From contig NZ_JAAVUY010000018.1 of NCBI RefSeq assembly GCF_018449695.1, positions 1 to 64,000 of the forward strand: DNA of 64,000 nt, given 5' to 3'. Position numbers and translations under genes: made by a program. Positions 1 to 9,085 of the stretch are shown piece after piece; position 1 is the stretch's first letter; each line of letters starts with the position of its first letter. Below the pieces are notes generated by a model. It was not told the DNA's origin and made no database searches. It saw only the letters and a program-made list of their open reading frames with translations. Source of the stretch: Bradyrhizobium sp. dw_411 (GTDB lineage Bacteria > Pseudomonadota > Alphaproteobacteria > Rhizobiales > Xanthobacteraceae).

Positions 1-22
1 ACAAGGGGAGAGGGGGCGCACC
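1..22. repeat. Fragment of palindromic intergenic repeat (family A)
   Basis: The first bases (acaaggggagaggg, then a cgcacc tail) match the right end of the full repeat copy at 13273-13387 almost exactly. The copy is cut by the left window edge. The remaining bases up to 97 show nothing else recognisable. Confidence 0.7.
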
Positions 23-97
23 TTCGTTGCCGTTGAAGATCGATTCATCCTCATCAAGCTCTGGACAAAAGCGGTGTGAAGCGCCGACCGACTGCCG

Positions 98-1375
98 CTA
101 CGCCGGCAGCTTCGACAGATCGACGCGCACCGGCATGTTCTTGAGCAGCTCTTCCTTGGGCAATTTCTTCTCTGCCACCAGCTTGCCGTCCTTCACGCGG
201 CTGATGTAGCAGTCGATGATCCCGACGTGATCTTCCTTGCGGATGATCTTGTCGCCTTGCGGATGCCCGATCGAGTTCTTCATCTCCATGCCTTCGAGGG
301 CCTGGATCACGCCTTCGACGTCCTTGCGGGTCTTGTAGCCTGAAAGCTCGATCGCCTGCTTCAGCGCGAAGATATCTTCCCAGGCCTGCCAGGCATGGCT
401 CTTGTCCATCACGGCGGTACCGCCGATCTCGCGCGCATTGACGTCGTCGATCTTCAACTGCTTGTTGAATTCCTTGTGGAACTCATCGTCCTTGCCGGCG
501 AGCATGCGCGGGAAATTTTCAAAGAAGTAGATTCCTTCCGCCGCGCCCTGGATGTCGTCAGGTGCGATCGCTTCGATGCTGGCCGAGGACGACATCATTC
601 GCATGTTCCGGTCCATCCCCATGCTTTTCGCCTGGGTATAGAACGCGATTGAAAGCGCGCCGATGAAGGCAGGCAGAACGACATCGGTGCCGGCCGGTAC
701 CTGCGACAGATACGGCACAAAATCCTTGGTATCGAGCGGCACGGCAATGCTGGCCAGTACCTTGCCGCCGGCCTTTTCGATGAAGGTTTTGGATTCCTGG
801 TTGGTGCTCTGGCCGAAGGCGTAATCGGCGTAAACGATCGACCAGTTCTTGCCGAGATTCTCGACGCCCCAGGGCATGCTGGCCGCCGCGATCGAATAGG
901 TATCTGTTCCGGTCCGGAACGAATAGCGCGAGCCTTTCGAGCCGGTGACTTCGGTAGCCTCGCCGAGAGAGAAGTAGATCGTCTTCAATTCCGTGGCGAT
1001 CGGCAACGCCGACAGCATCACGCCCGAATGCACCGAGCCGACCACGAATTCCGCATTCGCGCGCTGGATCAGGTTGCGCAGCTTGCGCGCACCGCTGGCG
1101 GGATTGGATTCGGTGTCTTCCGTGGACAGTTCAACCTTGCGACCGGCGATGCCGCCGCCCTGGTTGATGATCTCGACGGCGGCCTTGGCGACCTTGTCAT
1201 GCCACACGCCCCAGGACGAGATGATGCCGGTGAGGTCGCAATGATGGCCGATTACCAAGGGGCCGGAAGCCTGCGCAAATGCATCCTTCATGATGGTGAG
1301 GTTGGCGGTGCCGGCGGCGGCGCCTCCGGCCAATGCGCATTCCAGAAAGCTTCGGCGGGATAATTTCTTTGCCAT
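98..1375 (-). CDS. Branched-chain-type ABC transporter substrate-binding protein, Tat-exported
   Basis: Periplasmic solute receptor of about 425 residues in the Peripla_BP_6 (Leu/Ile/Val-binding-like) family. The start at 1375 was chosen because it opens with a twin-arginine signal (LSRRSFLE, then an Ala/Gly-rich hydrophobic core ending near AFAQA); reading further upstream only adds sequence lying over livF. The mature part starts PLVIGHHCDLTG, typical of this family. It is last in the liv-type operon, 11 bases after livF. The ligand cannot be read from sequence. The neighbouring hydantoinase and carbamoylase genes make a hydantoin, ureido acid or related amide plausible, by inference only. 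Confidence 0.9.
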   Translation of the reverse strand: MAKKLSRRSFLECALAGGAAAGTANLTIMKDAFAQASGPLVIGHHCDLTGIISSWGVWHDKVAKAAVEIINQGGGIAGRKVELSTEDTESNPASGARKLRNLIQRANAEFVVGSVHSGVMLSALPIATELKTIYFSLGEATEVTGSKGSRYSFRTGTDTYSIAAASMPWGVENLGKNWSIVYADYAFGQSTNQESKTFIEKAGGKVLASIAVPLDTKDFVPYLSQVPAGTDVVLPAFIGALSIAFYTQAKSMGMDRNMRMMSSSASIEAIAPDDIQGAAEGIYFFENFPRMLAGKDDEFHKEFNKQLKIDDVNAREIGGTAVMDKSHAWQAWEDIFALKQAIELSGYKTRKDVEGVIQALEGMEMKNSIGHPQGDKIIRKEDHVGIIDCYISRVKDGKLVAEKKLPKEELLKNMPVRVDLSKLPA

Positions 1376-1386
1376 GATGTCTCTCC

Positions 1387-2097
1387 TTATGCGGCGGGTT
1401 TTCGGGACAGGCCGAGGTAACGGTGCACGATCTCGGTATTGGTCTTCAATTCGCCGGATGTTCCGGAATAGACGACGACGCCTTTTTCCATCAGGAACAC
1501 CCGTGGGCAGAGTTTCAAGGCGGTCTCGACATTCTGTTCGACCAGCAGGATTGACACGCCGCTCTGGTTGATGCGGTGAATCTCGCGGCGGATCTGCGAT
1601 ACCAGCAGCGGCATGATGCCTTCGGTCGGCTCGTCCAGAATAATGAGTTTGGGCCGCATCATCAGGCAGCGCGCGATCGCCAGCATCTGTTGTTCGCCGC
1701 CGGACAACGTATTGCCGGACTGTTTCAGGCGTTCTTTGAGCCGTGGAAAGCAATCGAAGACGTAATCTTCCCGTTCGGTGTCGCGCTTGCCCTGGGTTCC
1801 GATGTTGAGATTTTCCAGCACCGACAGGTTCGGAAAAATGCCGCGTCCTTGCGGGACATAACCGATGCCGAGGCGCGGTATCTTGTGCGGTGCCACGCTC
1901 GACAGATCCGTTCCGTCGAATGAAATTTTACCGCCGCTGCGGGCCGCGAGGCCCATGATCGCGCGCAATGTCGTGGTCTTGCCGACGCCGTTGCGTCCCA
2001 GCAGCGCGGCGGATTCGCCGGGCTTGATGTCAAAGGTCACGCCCTGCAGGATGTGCAGCTTGCCGATGTGAACGTGGACATCCCTGAGTTCAAGCAT
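1387..2097 (-). CDS. livF: Branched-chain-type ABC transporter ATP-binding protein (LivF-like)
   Basis: ATPase of 236 residues. Walker A GRNGVGKTT lies near residues 34-42, with an LSGGEQQ signature and a LIILDEPTEG Walker B region. Start MLELRDVHVH at 2097 fits LivF proteins. It overlaps the end of livG by 8 bases, indicating translational coupling. It pairs with LivG to drive the LivH/LivM channel. Assignment to LivF rather than LivG follows from length and sequence; the substrate is unknown. Confidence 0.93.
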   Translation of the reverse strand: MLELRDVHVHIGKLHILQGVTFDIKPGESAALLGRNGVGKTTTLRAIMGLAARSGGKISFDGTDLSSVAPHKIPRLGIGYVPQGRGIFPNLSVLENLNIGTQGKRDTEREDYVFDCFPRLKERLKQSGNTLSGGEQQMLAIARCLMMRPKLIILDEPTEGIMPLLVSQIRREIHRINQSGVSILLVEQNVETALKLCPRVFLMEKGVVVYSGTSGELKTNTEIVHRYLGLSRKPAA

Positions 2098-2869
2098 GGG
2101 CGGCCTCGTCGACATAGTCCTCGTCTTCGGGGCGGCCCAGATAAGCCTCGCGCACCTGTTCGTTGTCGGCGATTTCCTTCGGGCTGCCGCTGACAAGCAG
2201 CGCGCCCTGCGCCAGCACGGTGATATCGTCGGCGATGCCGAACACGACTTCCATGTCGTGCTCGATGATGATGATGCCGATAGTGCGCGCCAACTCGAGG
2301 ATTTTCGCGACCGCGCGTTCGGTCTCCGCCGGGCTCATGCCGCAGATCGGCTCGTCCAGCAGCAGCAATTGCGGTTCGGAAATCACGGCCATGCCGATCT
2401 CGAGCATCGCGACGTCGCCGTAAGACAGCGTGCCCGCGGTCTGGCCGGCGAGTCGGGTCATGTCCATCTGCTCCAGCACTTCGTCGACGCGCTCGCGGGT
2501 CTGCCGATCGCGCGACGCGGGTCGTAACGGATGCAAGAAGCGCTGCGCGGATTGCCGGGTGATCGAGAGATTTTCCGCGACCGTGAGCTGGTTGAACACG
2601 CTCTTGATCTGCATGGTGCGCTTGACGCCGAGGCGGCTGATCTGGTGCGGCTTTAGTCCTGAAATGTCGTGGTTGCGGAACTGCACCTTGCCGCTGTCGC
2701 TTTTCAGCAATCCCGTGATCAGGTTGAACAGCGTGGTCTTCCCAGCGCCGTTCGGGCCGATCACGGCGTGCAGTTTGCCTTCGGGAAAATCGAGGCTGAG
2801 ATTGTCGACCGCGGTCAACCCGCCGAAGCGTTTCGTCAGCCCCTCGATTTTAAGCATCGATCCGGTCAT
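2090..2869 (-). CDS. livG: Branched-chain-type ABC transporter ATP-binding protein (LivG-like)
   Basis: ATPase of 259 residues. Walker A GPNGAGKT is at about residues 38-45, followed by a LSYGDVAMLEIG signature region and LLLLDEPICGMSP Walker B. LSYGD in place of LSGG is common in LivG proteins. Start MTGSML at 2869 overlaps the end of livM by 4 bases. A second in-frame Met (M5) could also serve as start. Confidence 0.93.
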   Translation of the reverse strand: MTGSMLKIEGLTKRFGGLTAVDNLSLDFPEGKLHAVIGPNGAGKTTLFNLITGLLKSDSGKVQFRNHDISGLKPHQISRLGVKRTMQIKSVFNQLTVAENLSITRQSAQRFLHPLRPASRDRQTRERVDEVLEQMDMTRLAGQTAGTLSYGDVAMLEIGMAVISEPQLLLLDEPICGMSPAETERAVAKILELARTIGIIIIEHDMEVVFGIADDITVLAQGALLVSGSPKEIADNEQVREAYLGRPEDEDYVDEAAHA

Positions 2870-3876
2870 GGCTCGGTCCGAAGCTCCGGCGCCGCGGGTA
2901 TCTCGGCGCTGTCTGCGGGCGTATCGACCCAGTCGCGCCACAAGCCGACAATGCCTTTGGGCGCGAGGATCACCACCAGAATCGCCATCACGCCGACGAT
3001 CAGCGAATGGTGCTCCCAATGCGTCGAGACGACTTCGCGGATGACGATAAAGAGACTGGCGCCGACCACAGGTCCGAACAACGTGCCGGCGCCGCCGACA
3101 ATGGCCCAGACCACCGCTTCGCCCGAAAACGTATAGAACATGTAGGACGCCGAGGCGTAGCGGCCGAAGAACGCGAACAGTGCACCCGCGACACCTGCCA
3201 GAAAGCCCGCCATCACAAAGGCGATCAGTCTGATCACATAGACGTTCAATCCGATCAGCGATGCCCGGACATCGTTTTCCCGGACCGCGAGAAAGGCTTT
3301 TCCGAGCGGGCTGTTGACCACCAGATGCATCAGCAGGAAGCAGATCGCGACTGCCGCCAGAATGAAGAAGTACTGGAAGTTGGCGTCGGCGAAACTGTAT
3401 TGCACTGTTCCGAATGAGAATGTCGGCGGCAGCGCGAAGTTGATGCCGTCATCGCCGCCGGTGACTGATTTGGCGCTGACCGCGATGAAATAGAAGATCA
3501 GCGAGAACACGACGGTGATGATCGCGAAATAGTGCCAGGTCAGGCGCACTGCCAGGATGCCGGAGACAAAGGCCATCGCCATTGCGGCGACGATCCCGAG
3601 CCCAAAGGCCGGCCAGAACGACAGGCCGAAATGATCGATCCCGATGCCGACGCCATACATCCCGAAGCCAAAAAACAATGCCTGCCCGAACGACAGCAGG
3701 CCGACATAGCCGAACAGAAGATTGGCACTGGCTGCAAACAGCGACCAGATCAGGATTTCGGCAATGACGCTGACCCAAAATGGGTTGAGCAGGAGCGGGA
3801 CGCTCCAGGGAACGGTCAGCAAAAAGACGACAAAGACGGCGAGGAGACCGCGCTCGGCCAGCGCCCGGCCGCTCAC
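2866..3876 (-). CDS. livM: Branched-chain-type ABC transporter permease (LivM-like)
   Basis: Inner-membrane permease of 336 residues with many hydrophobic segments and the family pattern SANLLFGYVGLLSFGQALFFG near the N-terminus. The start is taken as GTG at 3876, whose GTGA overlaps the livH stop. The open frame extends about 64 codons upstream, but that stretch is Arg/Pro-rich, non-hydrophobic and lies on livH. With LivH it forms the transmembrane channel. Confidence 0.9.
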   Translation of the reverse strand: MSGRALAERGLLAVFVVFLLTVPWSVPLLLNPFWVSVIAEILIWSLFAASANLLFGYVGLLSFGQALFFGFGMYGVGIGIDHFGLSFWPAFGLGIVAAMAMAFVSGILAVRLTWHYFAIITVVFSLIFYFIAVSAKSVTGGDDGINFALPPTFSFGTVQYSFADANFQYFFILAAVAICFLLMHLVVNSPLGKAFLAVRENDVRASLIGLNVYVIRLIAFVMAGFLAGVAGALFAFFGRYASASYMFYTFSGEAVVWAIVGGAGTLFGPVVGASLFIVIREVVSTHWEHHSLIVGVMAILVVILAPKGIVGLWRDWVDTPADSAEIPAAPELRTEP

Positions 3877-4733
3877 TTCGCAAATCCCTTGAACAGGCCT
3901 TGCGGGCGCAACAACAATACCGCGCTCATCAGAAGGAGGGACGTGATGCGGGCGAGGGTCGGATTGGCAAAGCTCTGGACGATGCCTTCCAAGAGCGCCA
4001 GCAACACCGCCGCGGCGGCGGTCCCCGGCAGGTTGCCGAGGCCGCCGACGATCACCGCGATGAAACACACCGGCAGCAGATCGACGCCGCCCCGGAAATC
4101 AACCGTCGTGATCGGCGCGGCGACCACGCCGCCGAATCCGGCGAGCGCGAAGCCGACCGCAAAGGTCATGATGTAGACGAGGCGGGCCGGCACGCCCATC
4201 GCGGTCGCGGTGTCGCGGTCATGGCGCACCGCGCGCATCCAGGTGCCGAGCTTGGTGTAGTTCAGGAACAGAAAAAACGCCGCAAGTGCTGCGATAGAAA
4301 AGCCTGCGGCGTAGAGCCGGTAGATGTCGTATTGAATGCCGAACAGCGACATGGTGCCCTGGATCGGCGGCAGGATGCGGCGCGGCGTGGCGCCGAAGGT
4401 CATGCGCACGACTTCCTGCAGGATCAGCGACAGTCCGAAGGTCGCGACGATCGACAAGGCAGGGTTGCCGCGGATCGGCTGGATCACCAGCCGCTGCATG
4501 ATCGCGCCGAGCACAAAACAGATCAGCGGCACCAGCAGGAAGCCGGCCCAGTAATTGCCGGTCACCTGCAGCGAGAACCACGCCAGCACGGTGCCGACCA
4601 TGAAGAAGTCGCCATGCGCGATATTGATGATGTCGAGAAGGCCGAAGATGACGGAAAGGCCGAGGGCGATCAGGGCAATGATCAGCCCCCAGATCAGGCC
4701 GTTGAGCGACAGCAGTAATAACGTGTCGATCAT
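3873..4733 (-). CDS. livH: Branched-chain-type ABC transporter permease (LivH-like)
   Basis: Permease of 286 residues, first gene of the minus-strand transporter operon. It is hydrophobic throughout and carries the family motif GLLDIINIAHGDFFMVG near residues 31-47 and a conserved GGLGNLPGTAAAA segment in the C-terminal half. Start MIDTLLLL at 4733 directly begins the first membrane span. It diverges from the carbamoylase across 357 bases that should hold both promoters. Confidence 0.93.
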   Translation of the reverse strand: MIDTLLLLSLNGLIWGLIIALIALGLSVIFGLLDIINIAHGDFFMVGTVLAWFSLQVTGNYWAGFLLVPLICFVLGAIMQRLVIQPIRGNPALSIVATFGLSLILQEVVRMTFGATPRRILPPIQGTMSLFGIQYDIYRLYAAGFSIAALAAFFLFLNYTKLGTWMRAVRHDRDTATAMGVPARLVYIMTFAVGFALAGFGGVVAAPITTVDFRGGVDLLPVCFIAVIVGGLGNLPGTAAAAVLLALLEGIVQSFANPTLARITSLLLMSAVLLLRPQGLFKGFAK

Positions 4734-5090
4734 GGCGCCGTGCCGGGTTGGCCGGCAAAAACAGCACCCATCCGCTGCCGGAGAATTCCCCAGCCAAAAA
4801 TGCGGCGACGATATCCCACCAAGAGCCCCTCTTCGCGACGTCCGCCAGGTTCCATCAGCTTAACTGAAGCCAAAGCTGCATCAAGCGACCATTTGTTCGC
4901 AGTCGCCGCAATCGGCTTTTTCACACCACCGTGTGTAAGAATCCCGAACCGAATTGACTTCGGACCAAGTGGAATTTCTAATGCTCAAATCGATGCCGGA
5001 ATGGACGCGCGATGCTTTCGAATTGCTCCATTTTTGGTCAGCGCAGCACGAAATGCAAGCAACTATAAAAAGCGAAAAGAAAGTTCATCC
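4734..5090. other. Divergent intergenic region, livH / carbamoylase
   Basis: There is no credible gene here. The region should carry promoters in both directions. A TATAAA box lies at 5064-5069, about 22 bases before the carbamoylase ATG, next to the TGCAAGCAACT motif listed separately. No convincing -35 partner or strong ribosome site was found. Confidence 0.5.
5054..5064 (+). promoter_or_regulatory. Candidate operator: TGCAAGCAACT copy 1
   Basis: TGCAAGCAACT lies 27 bases before the carbamoylase start and abuts TATAAA. The same 11 bases occur on the minus strand inside the palindrome at 7462-7475 between racemase and hydantoinase. Sharing between two promoter regions of one pathway suggests a common regulator. 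Confidence 0.4.
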
Positions 5091-6023
5091 ATGCGTGTTA
5101 TCAATGTCGCCGCCGCTCAAATGGGTCCGATCCAGCGTGCGGACAGCCGGCAAACCGTCATCCCGCGCATGCTCGCCTTGATGGACGAAGCCAAAGCGAA
5201 GGGCGCCGATCTGATCGTCTATCCGGAATTGGCGCTGACCACGTTTTTTCCGCGCTGGTACATGGAGGATCAGACCGAGGTCGACGCCTGGTTCGAGCAC
5301 GACATGCCGAACGATGCGACGATGCCGCTGTTCGCGCACGCCGCCGAGTATCAGATGGCGATGAGTTTCGGCTATGCCGAACGCACGCCGGATGGCCATC
5401 ACTTCAACACCTGCATCCTCACCGACAAGACGGGGAAGATCGTCGGAAAATATCGCAAGACGCATCTGCCGGGCCATTCGGAATTCGACACCGCGCGCGC
5501 GTTCCAGCATCTCGAGAAACGCTATTTCGAGCCCGGCGATACCGGCTTCAAGGTGTGGCGCACGCAGGGCGGCATCTTCGGCATGGCGATCTGCAACGAC
5601 CGGCGCTGGCCGGAGACCTACCGCGTGATGGGCCTGCAGGGCGTCGAGATGGTGCTGCTCGGCTACAACACGCCCTCGGTCAATTCGCAAAAGAGCGATG
5701 AAGGCCCGGAGAAGCGGCTGTTTCACAATCGCCTGTCGGTGCAGTCGGGCGCCTATCAGAATTCGACCTGGGTCGTGGCGGTCGCCAAAGCCGGTTTCGA
5801 GGATGGCTTTCCGCTGATCGGCGGCAGCTTGATCGTCGATCCCAATGGCGAGATTGTCGCGGAGGCCTCGACGGAAGGCGATGAATTGCTGTTTCATGCC
5901 TGCGATCTCGACGCGACCACCTTCGGCAAGGAAACCATCTTCGACTTTGCCCGGCATCGCCGCATCGAGCATTATGGCCTGATCACCAGCCGTGTCGGAG
6001 CGATCGCGCCGCCGGAAGATTGA
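5091..6023 (+). CDS. N-carbamoyl-D-amino acid hydrolase (D-carbamoylase)
   Basis: Nitrilase-superfamily amidohydrolase of 310 residues that releases free D-amino acids from N-carbamoyl-D-amino acids with loss of CO2 and ammonia. Start at ATG 5091; a longer reading adds non-conserved sequence. The Glu-Lys-Cys triad is visible as E46 (VYPELALTTFFPRW), K123 (KYRKTHLPGH) and C168 (AICNDRRWPE). These blocks, plus FQHLEKRYFEPGD and the closing HYGLI, match the Agrobacterium D-carbamoylase as I know it, and the length (about 304) agrees. It follows hydantoinase in the pathway; the hydantoinase and racemase genes lie just downstream. The flavin reductase-like gene follows after 70 bases. Confidence 0.92.
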   Translation: MRVINVAAAQMGPIQRADSRQTVIPRMLALMDEAKAKGADLIVYPELALTTFFPRWYMEDQTEVDAWFEHDMPNDATMPLFAHAAEYQMAMSFGYAERTPDGHHFNTCILTDKTGKIVGKYRKTHLPGHSEFDTARAFQHLEKRYFEPGDTGFKVWRTQGGIFGMAICNDRRWPETYRVMGLQGVEMVLLGYNTPSVNSQKSDEGPEKRLFHNRLSVQSGAYQNSTWVVAVAKAGFEDGFPLIGGSLIVDPNGEIVAEASTEGDELLFHACDLDATTFGKETIFDFARHRRIEHYGLITSRVGAIAPPED

Positions 6024-6093
6024 GCGCGCGCATTCTCTTCCGCATGCGCTCTCTTGCGCCCTCCACAGCAATTCAAAACAGGTACCAATACCG

Positions 6094-6774
6094 ATGTCCG
6101 GAATCCTGCTTCAAGATATCAGTCCGCATGAGCGCTACAAGCTGCTGTGCGGCGTGGTGGTGCCGCGCCCGATCGCGCTGGTGACGACGCTCGACACCAA
6201 TGGCGCGGTCAACGCCGCGCCGTTCAGTTTCTTCAATGTGTTTTCCGAAGACCCGCCGCTGATCGTGCTGGGGCTGCAGCACAAGGCCGACCACACGCCA
6301 AAGGACACGACGCGCAACATCCACCGTGACGGCGAGTTCGTCGTGCATATGGTGGATGAGGCGCTGGCGGCGGCGATGAACGATTGCGCGGTCGATTTCC
6401 CCTCCGGTGAAAGCGAAGTCGCCGCGATCGGGCTGGCGACTTCGCCGTCGGTGGATGTCAAAGTGCCACGTCTGAGCGCCGCACCTTTCGCGATGGAGTG
6501 CCGGCGCAACGTGTCGCTGGCCTTTGCGCCCGGGCGTGAGTTGCTGGTTGGCGAAGTCCTCCGCATCCATGCGCGGCCGGGCCTGGTCGATACGGCCAAC
6601 ATGTATGTCGATTTCGACGCCTACCGGCCGATCGGCCGCCTGTTCGGCAATCTCTATTCCTATCAGCGCGAGCCGTTCACGATGGTGCGCGAGAGCCATT
6701 CGCAATGGAGCGGGCGCAAAGGCGACGTGCAACGCGCCGACAACAGTGGCGGTAAAGCGCCCGGTGATACCTAG
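6094..6774 (+). CDS. Flavin reductase-like FMN-binding domain protein
   Basis: Protein of 226 residues with the flavin-reductase-like split-barrel fold. VVVPRPIALVTTLD followed by NAAPFSFFNVFSEDPPL is the usual FMN-binding start of this family. Start at ATG 6094 (MSGILLQD). It lies on the same strand as the carbamoylase. Its stop shares a CTAG with that of the convergent racemase gene. It may supply reduced flavin to a monooxygenase or act as an oxidoreductase itself; the FMO-like gene at 10066 is a possible but unproven partner. Confidence 0.85.
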   Translation: MSGILLQDISPHERYKLLCGVVVPRPIALVTTLDTNGAVNAAPFSFFNVFSEDPPLIVLGLQHKADHTPKDTTRNIHRDGEFVVHMVDEALAAAMNDCAVDFPSGESEVAAIGLATSPSVDVKVPRLSAAPFAMECRRNVSLAFAPGRELLVGEVLRIHARPGLVDTANMYVDFDAYRPIGRLFGNLYSYQREPFTMVRESHSQWSGRKGDVQRADNSGGKAPGDT

Positions 6775-7433
6775 TGCCGCGCAAACTGCACCGCGCCCAG
6801 CGCCATCGCCGCGGCAGCCTGCGTCGGATCGATCACGGGAATGCCGAGCGCGTCTTCCAGCGGCAAGCGCATCCGCGCCATGCCGGCGCAGCCCATCACG
6901 ATGACGCCGGCGCCATCCTCGTCCTTCAACGCGCGCCCGACCTCGATCATCCTGGCGAGCGTGCCGCTGCCCGACGCGGTTTCGGCCACGCTCATGTTGA
7001 GCGGGCGTTCGCCCGCGAGCCGGTCCATCAGCCCCATTTGGCGCAGATAGCGGATATGGCGGCGGATCGAGCGCTGCGCGATCGCGATCACGCCAAAGGT
7101 TTCCGCGCGCGTCATCGCGGCCATCACGCCGCATTCGGCAATGCCGAACACGGGCCGGTCGGTTCCCTCGCGGCAGACATGCAGGCCGGGATCGCTGTAG
7201 CAGGCGATCACGAAGGCGGACGCGCTGTTGTCGCTTTCGATCAGCCGGCGCAGCGGCATCGCGACGCTGTCGACGTCAGCCTGGCTCTCGATCCCGTAAG
7301 GTCCCTCGGCCAAGGTTGCACAGACGATCTCGGGTCCATCGGCGAAATCGAGCGGCTTCAGCGCGTCTTCCAATCCCTTGGTCACCACCGTGTTGGAATT
7401 GGGGTTGATGACGAGGATGCGCGGGCGGGACAT
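6771..7433 (-). CDS. Asp/Glu/hydantoin racemase family protein, probably hydantoin racemase
   Basis: Protein of 220 residues of the Asp/Glu/hydantoin racemase family, opening RILVINPNSNTVVT. The two catalytic cysteines are C78 (FVIACYSDPGL) and C182 (VIVMGCAGM). The ATG at 7433 is preferred: AAGGAA sits 6 bases upstream, whereas the GTG at 7451 has that sequence directly abutting it. It would interconvert L- and D-5-substituted hydantoins so that the D-selective enzymes can use both. It diverges from the hydantoinase. Maleate isomerase-like or allantoin racemase activity cannot be excluded. Confidence 0.85.
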   Translation of the reverse strand: MSRPRILVINPNSNTVVTKGLEDALKPLDFADGPEIVCATLAEGPYGIESQADVDSVAMPLRRLIESDNSASAFVIACYSDPGLHVCREGTDRPVFGIAECGVMAAMTRAETFGVIAIAQRSIRRHIRYLRQMGLMDRLAGERPLNMSVAETASGSGTLARMIEVGRALKDEDGAGVIVMGCAGMARMRLPLEDALGIPVIDPTQAAAAMALGAVQFARH

Positions 7434-7461
7434 GTTCAGTTCCTTGTTCACTTCCTTGATC

Positions 7462-7475
7462 AGTTGCTTGCAACT
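7462..7475. promoter_or_regulatory. Candidate operator palindrome (AGTTGC-TT-GCAACT)
   Basis: Six-base perfect arms separated by TT, placed between the divergent racemase (start 7433) and hydantoinase (start 7594). Its minus-strand reading contains the 11 bases found upstream of the carbamoylase at 5054-5064. It is a likely site for the island's regulator, for which no gene is present in the window. Confidence 0.45.
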
Positions 7476-7593
7476 ATCATGATTTTCCCAGTTTCGAACG
7501 CGGGATTCGCGCCGTCCAGCGATTTCTCGCGATCTTCATCATCCGCCGCCGGCTTTCCCTGCCGGACAGCGGCCTAACGCGCCGGAGTATGCC

Positions 7594-9063
7594 ATGACCG
7601 AACCCGCTTACGATATCGTGATCCGCGGCGGACGAGTCGCGACCACCAGCGATGTGTTCGAGGCCGATGTCGCGATATCGGGCGAAACCATCGCCGCTAT
7701 CGGCCGCAGCCTCCCATCCGGTAAGCGCGAGATCGATGCGCGTGGCAAACTGGTGCTGCCCGGCGGCGTCGACAGCCACGCCCATATCGAACAGCTTTCG
7801 GCCGCGGGCATGATGAATGCCGACACCTTTGAAAGCGCCACGGCCTCGGCCGCGTTCGGCGGCACCACCACGGTGATTTCGTTTGCCGCCCAGCATGTCG
7901 GCATGGTGCTGCCGCAGGTGCTGGCGGATTATCATGCGCTCGCCAAAAAGGGCGCTGTGATCGACTACGCCTTTCACATGATCATCGCCGATCCGACCAA
8001 AGAGACGCTGCAGAACGATCTTCCGGCGCTGATCAAACAAGGCCACGGCTCGATCAAGATCTTCATGACCTATGATCGCCTGAAGATCGACGACGAACCC
8101 TTGCTCGATATTCTGGTCGCGGCGCGCGAATCCGGCGCGATGCTGTGCGCCCATGCCGAGAACCACGGCATCATCGCCTGGATGGTGAAGCGGCTGCTGG
8201 CGCGCGGCTATACCCATCCGAAGTTCCACGCCGTCAGCCATGCCCGATTTTCGGAAGCCGATGCCTTCAACCGCCTGATCGGGATGGCCGCGCTGGTCGA
8301 TCAGCCGATCATGATCTTTCACGTCTCGACGGCAGAGGGCGCCAAAGTCATCCGCGATGCGCGGGGCGAGGGCCTCAAAGTCTTTGCCGAGACCTGTCCG
8401 CAATATCTGTTTCTCACCGCCGCCGATCTGGACAAGCCCGGCGTCGACGGCGCCAAGTGGATGTGCAGCCCGCCGCCGCGGACATCGGCCGACCAGGAAG
8501 CGCTGTGGCAGGCGCTGGCGCTCGGCGATCTCCAGACCATCTCGTCGGATCATGCGCCGTATCGCTTTGATGAGACCGGCAAGCTGCGCGCCGGCCCCAA
8601 TCCTAATTTCAAAGTGATCGCCAACGGCCTGCCGGGACTGGAAGCGCGTCTGCCGCTGCTGTTCGACGCGATGGTTTCGAAAGGCCGCCTCGGCCTGGAA
8701 AAATTCGTCGAGTTGACCGCGACCGCGCCGGCCAAGCTCTACAATCTGCATCCGCGCAAGGGATCGATCGCCATCGGGGCCGATGCCGACATTGCGATCT
8801 GGGATCCCCAACGCGAAGTCACGCTGTCGGACGAGATGATGCACGACCTCACAGGCTATACGCCCTATGCCGGCCGCAAGCTGCGTGGCTGGCCGGTGAC
8901 GGTGCTGTCGCGCGGCCGCGTGATCGTGGCCGATGGCAAGCGGTCGGCCGAGCCGGGTTCGGGGCAATTCCTCGCGCGCTCCGGCGGTGAGGCTGCAAAA
9001 CCGACCGGCCACCTCGTGGCGGATATGGATCCGGCGCGGAACTTTGGCGCGACCTTGTTGTGA
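7594..9063 (+). CDS. hydA: D-hydantoinase / dihydropyrimidinase
   Basis: Cyclic amidohydrolase of 489 residues that opens hydantoin or dihydropyrimidine rings to N-carbamoyl amino acids. All binuclear metal ligands are in place: H62 and H64 (DSHAHIE), carboxylated K155 (SIKIFMTY), H187 (CAHAEN), H243 (IFHVSTAEGA) and D319 (SSDHAPY). Spacing matches characterised D-hydantoinases (about 460-490 residues). The C-terminal GYTPYAGRKLRGWPV block is also typical. With the carbamoylase and racemase it completes a three-enzyme hydantoin pathway. Phenylhydantoinase versus true pyrimidine catabolism cannot be separated by sequence, but the D-carbamoylase neighbour favours hydantoins. Confidence 0.93.
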   Translation: MTEPAYDIVIRGGRVATTSDVFEADVAISGETIAAIGRSLPSGKREIDARGKLVLPGGVDSHAHIEQLSAAGMMNADTFESATASAAFGGTTTVISFAAQHVGMVLPQVLADYHALAKKGAVIDYAFHMIIADPTKETLQNDLPALIKQGHGSIKIFMTYDRLKIDDEPLLDILVAARESGAMLCAHAENHGIIAWMVKRLLARGYTHPKFHAVSHARFSEADAFNRLIGMAALVDQPIMIFHVSTAEGAKVIRDARGEGLKVFAETCPQYLFLTAADLDKPGVDGAKWMCSPPPRTSADQEALWQALALGDLQTISSDHAPYRFDETGKLRAGPNPNFKVIANGLPGLEARLPLLFDAMVSKGRLGLEKFVELTATAPAKLYNLHPRKGSIAIGADADIAIWDPQREVTLSDEMMHDLTGYTPYAGRKLRGWPVTVLSRGRVIVADGKRSAEPGSGQFLARSGGEAAKPTGHLVADMDPARNFGATLL

Positions 9064-9085
9064 GGACGACAGGGGGATTGCGCGC

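Noticed and set aside
1375..1753. N-terminal extension of the Liv-type binding protein
   Set aside because: It overlaps livF and is Arg-rich; the Tat signal starting at 1375 fixes the true start.
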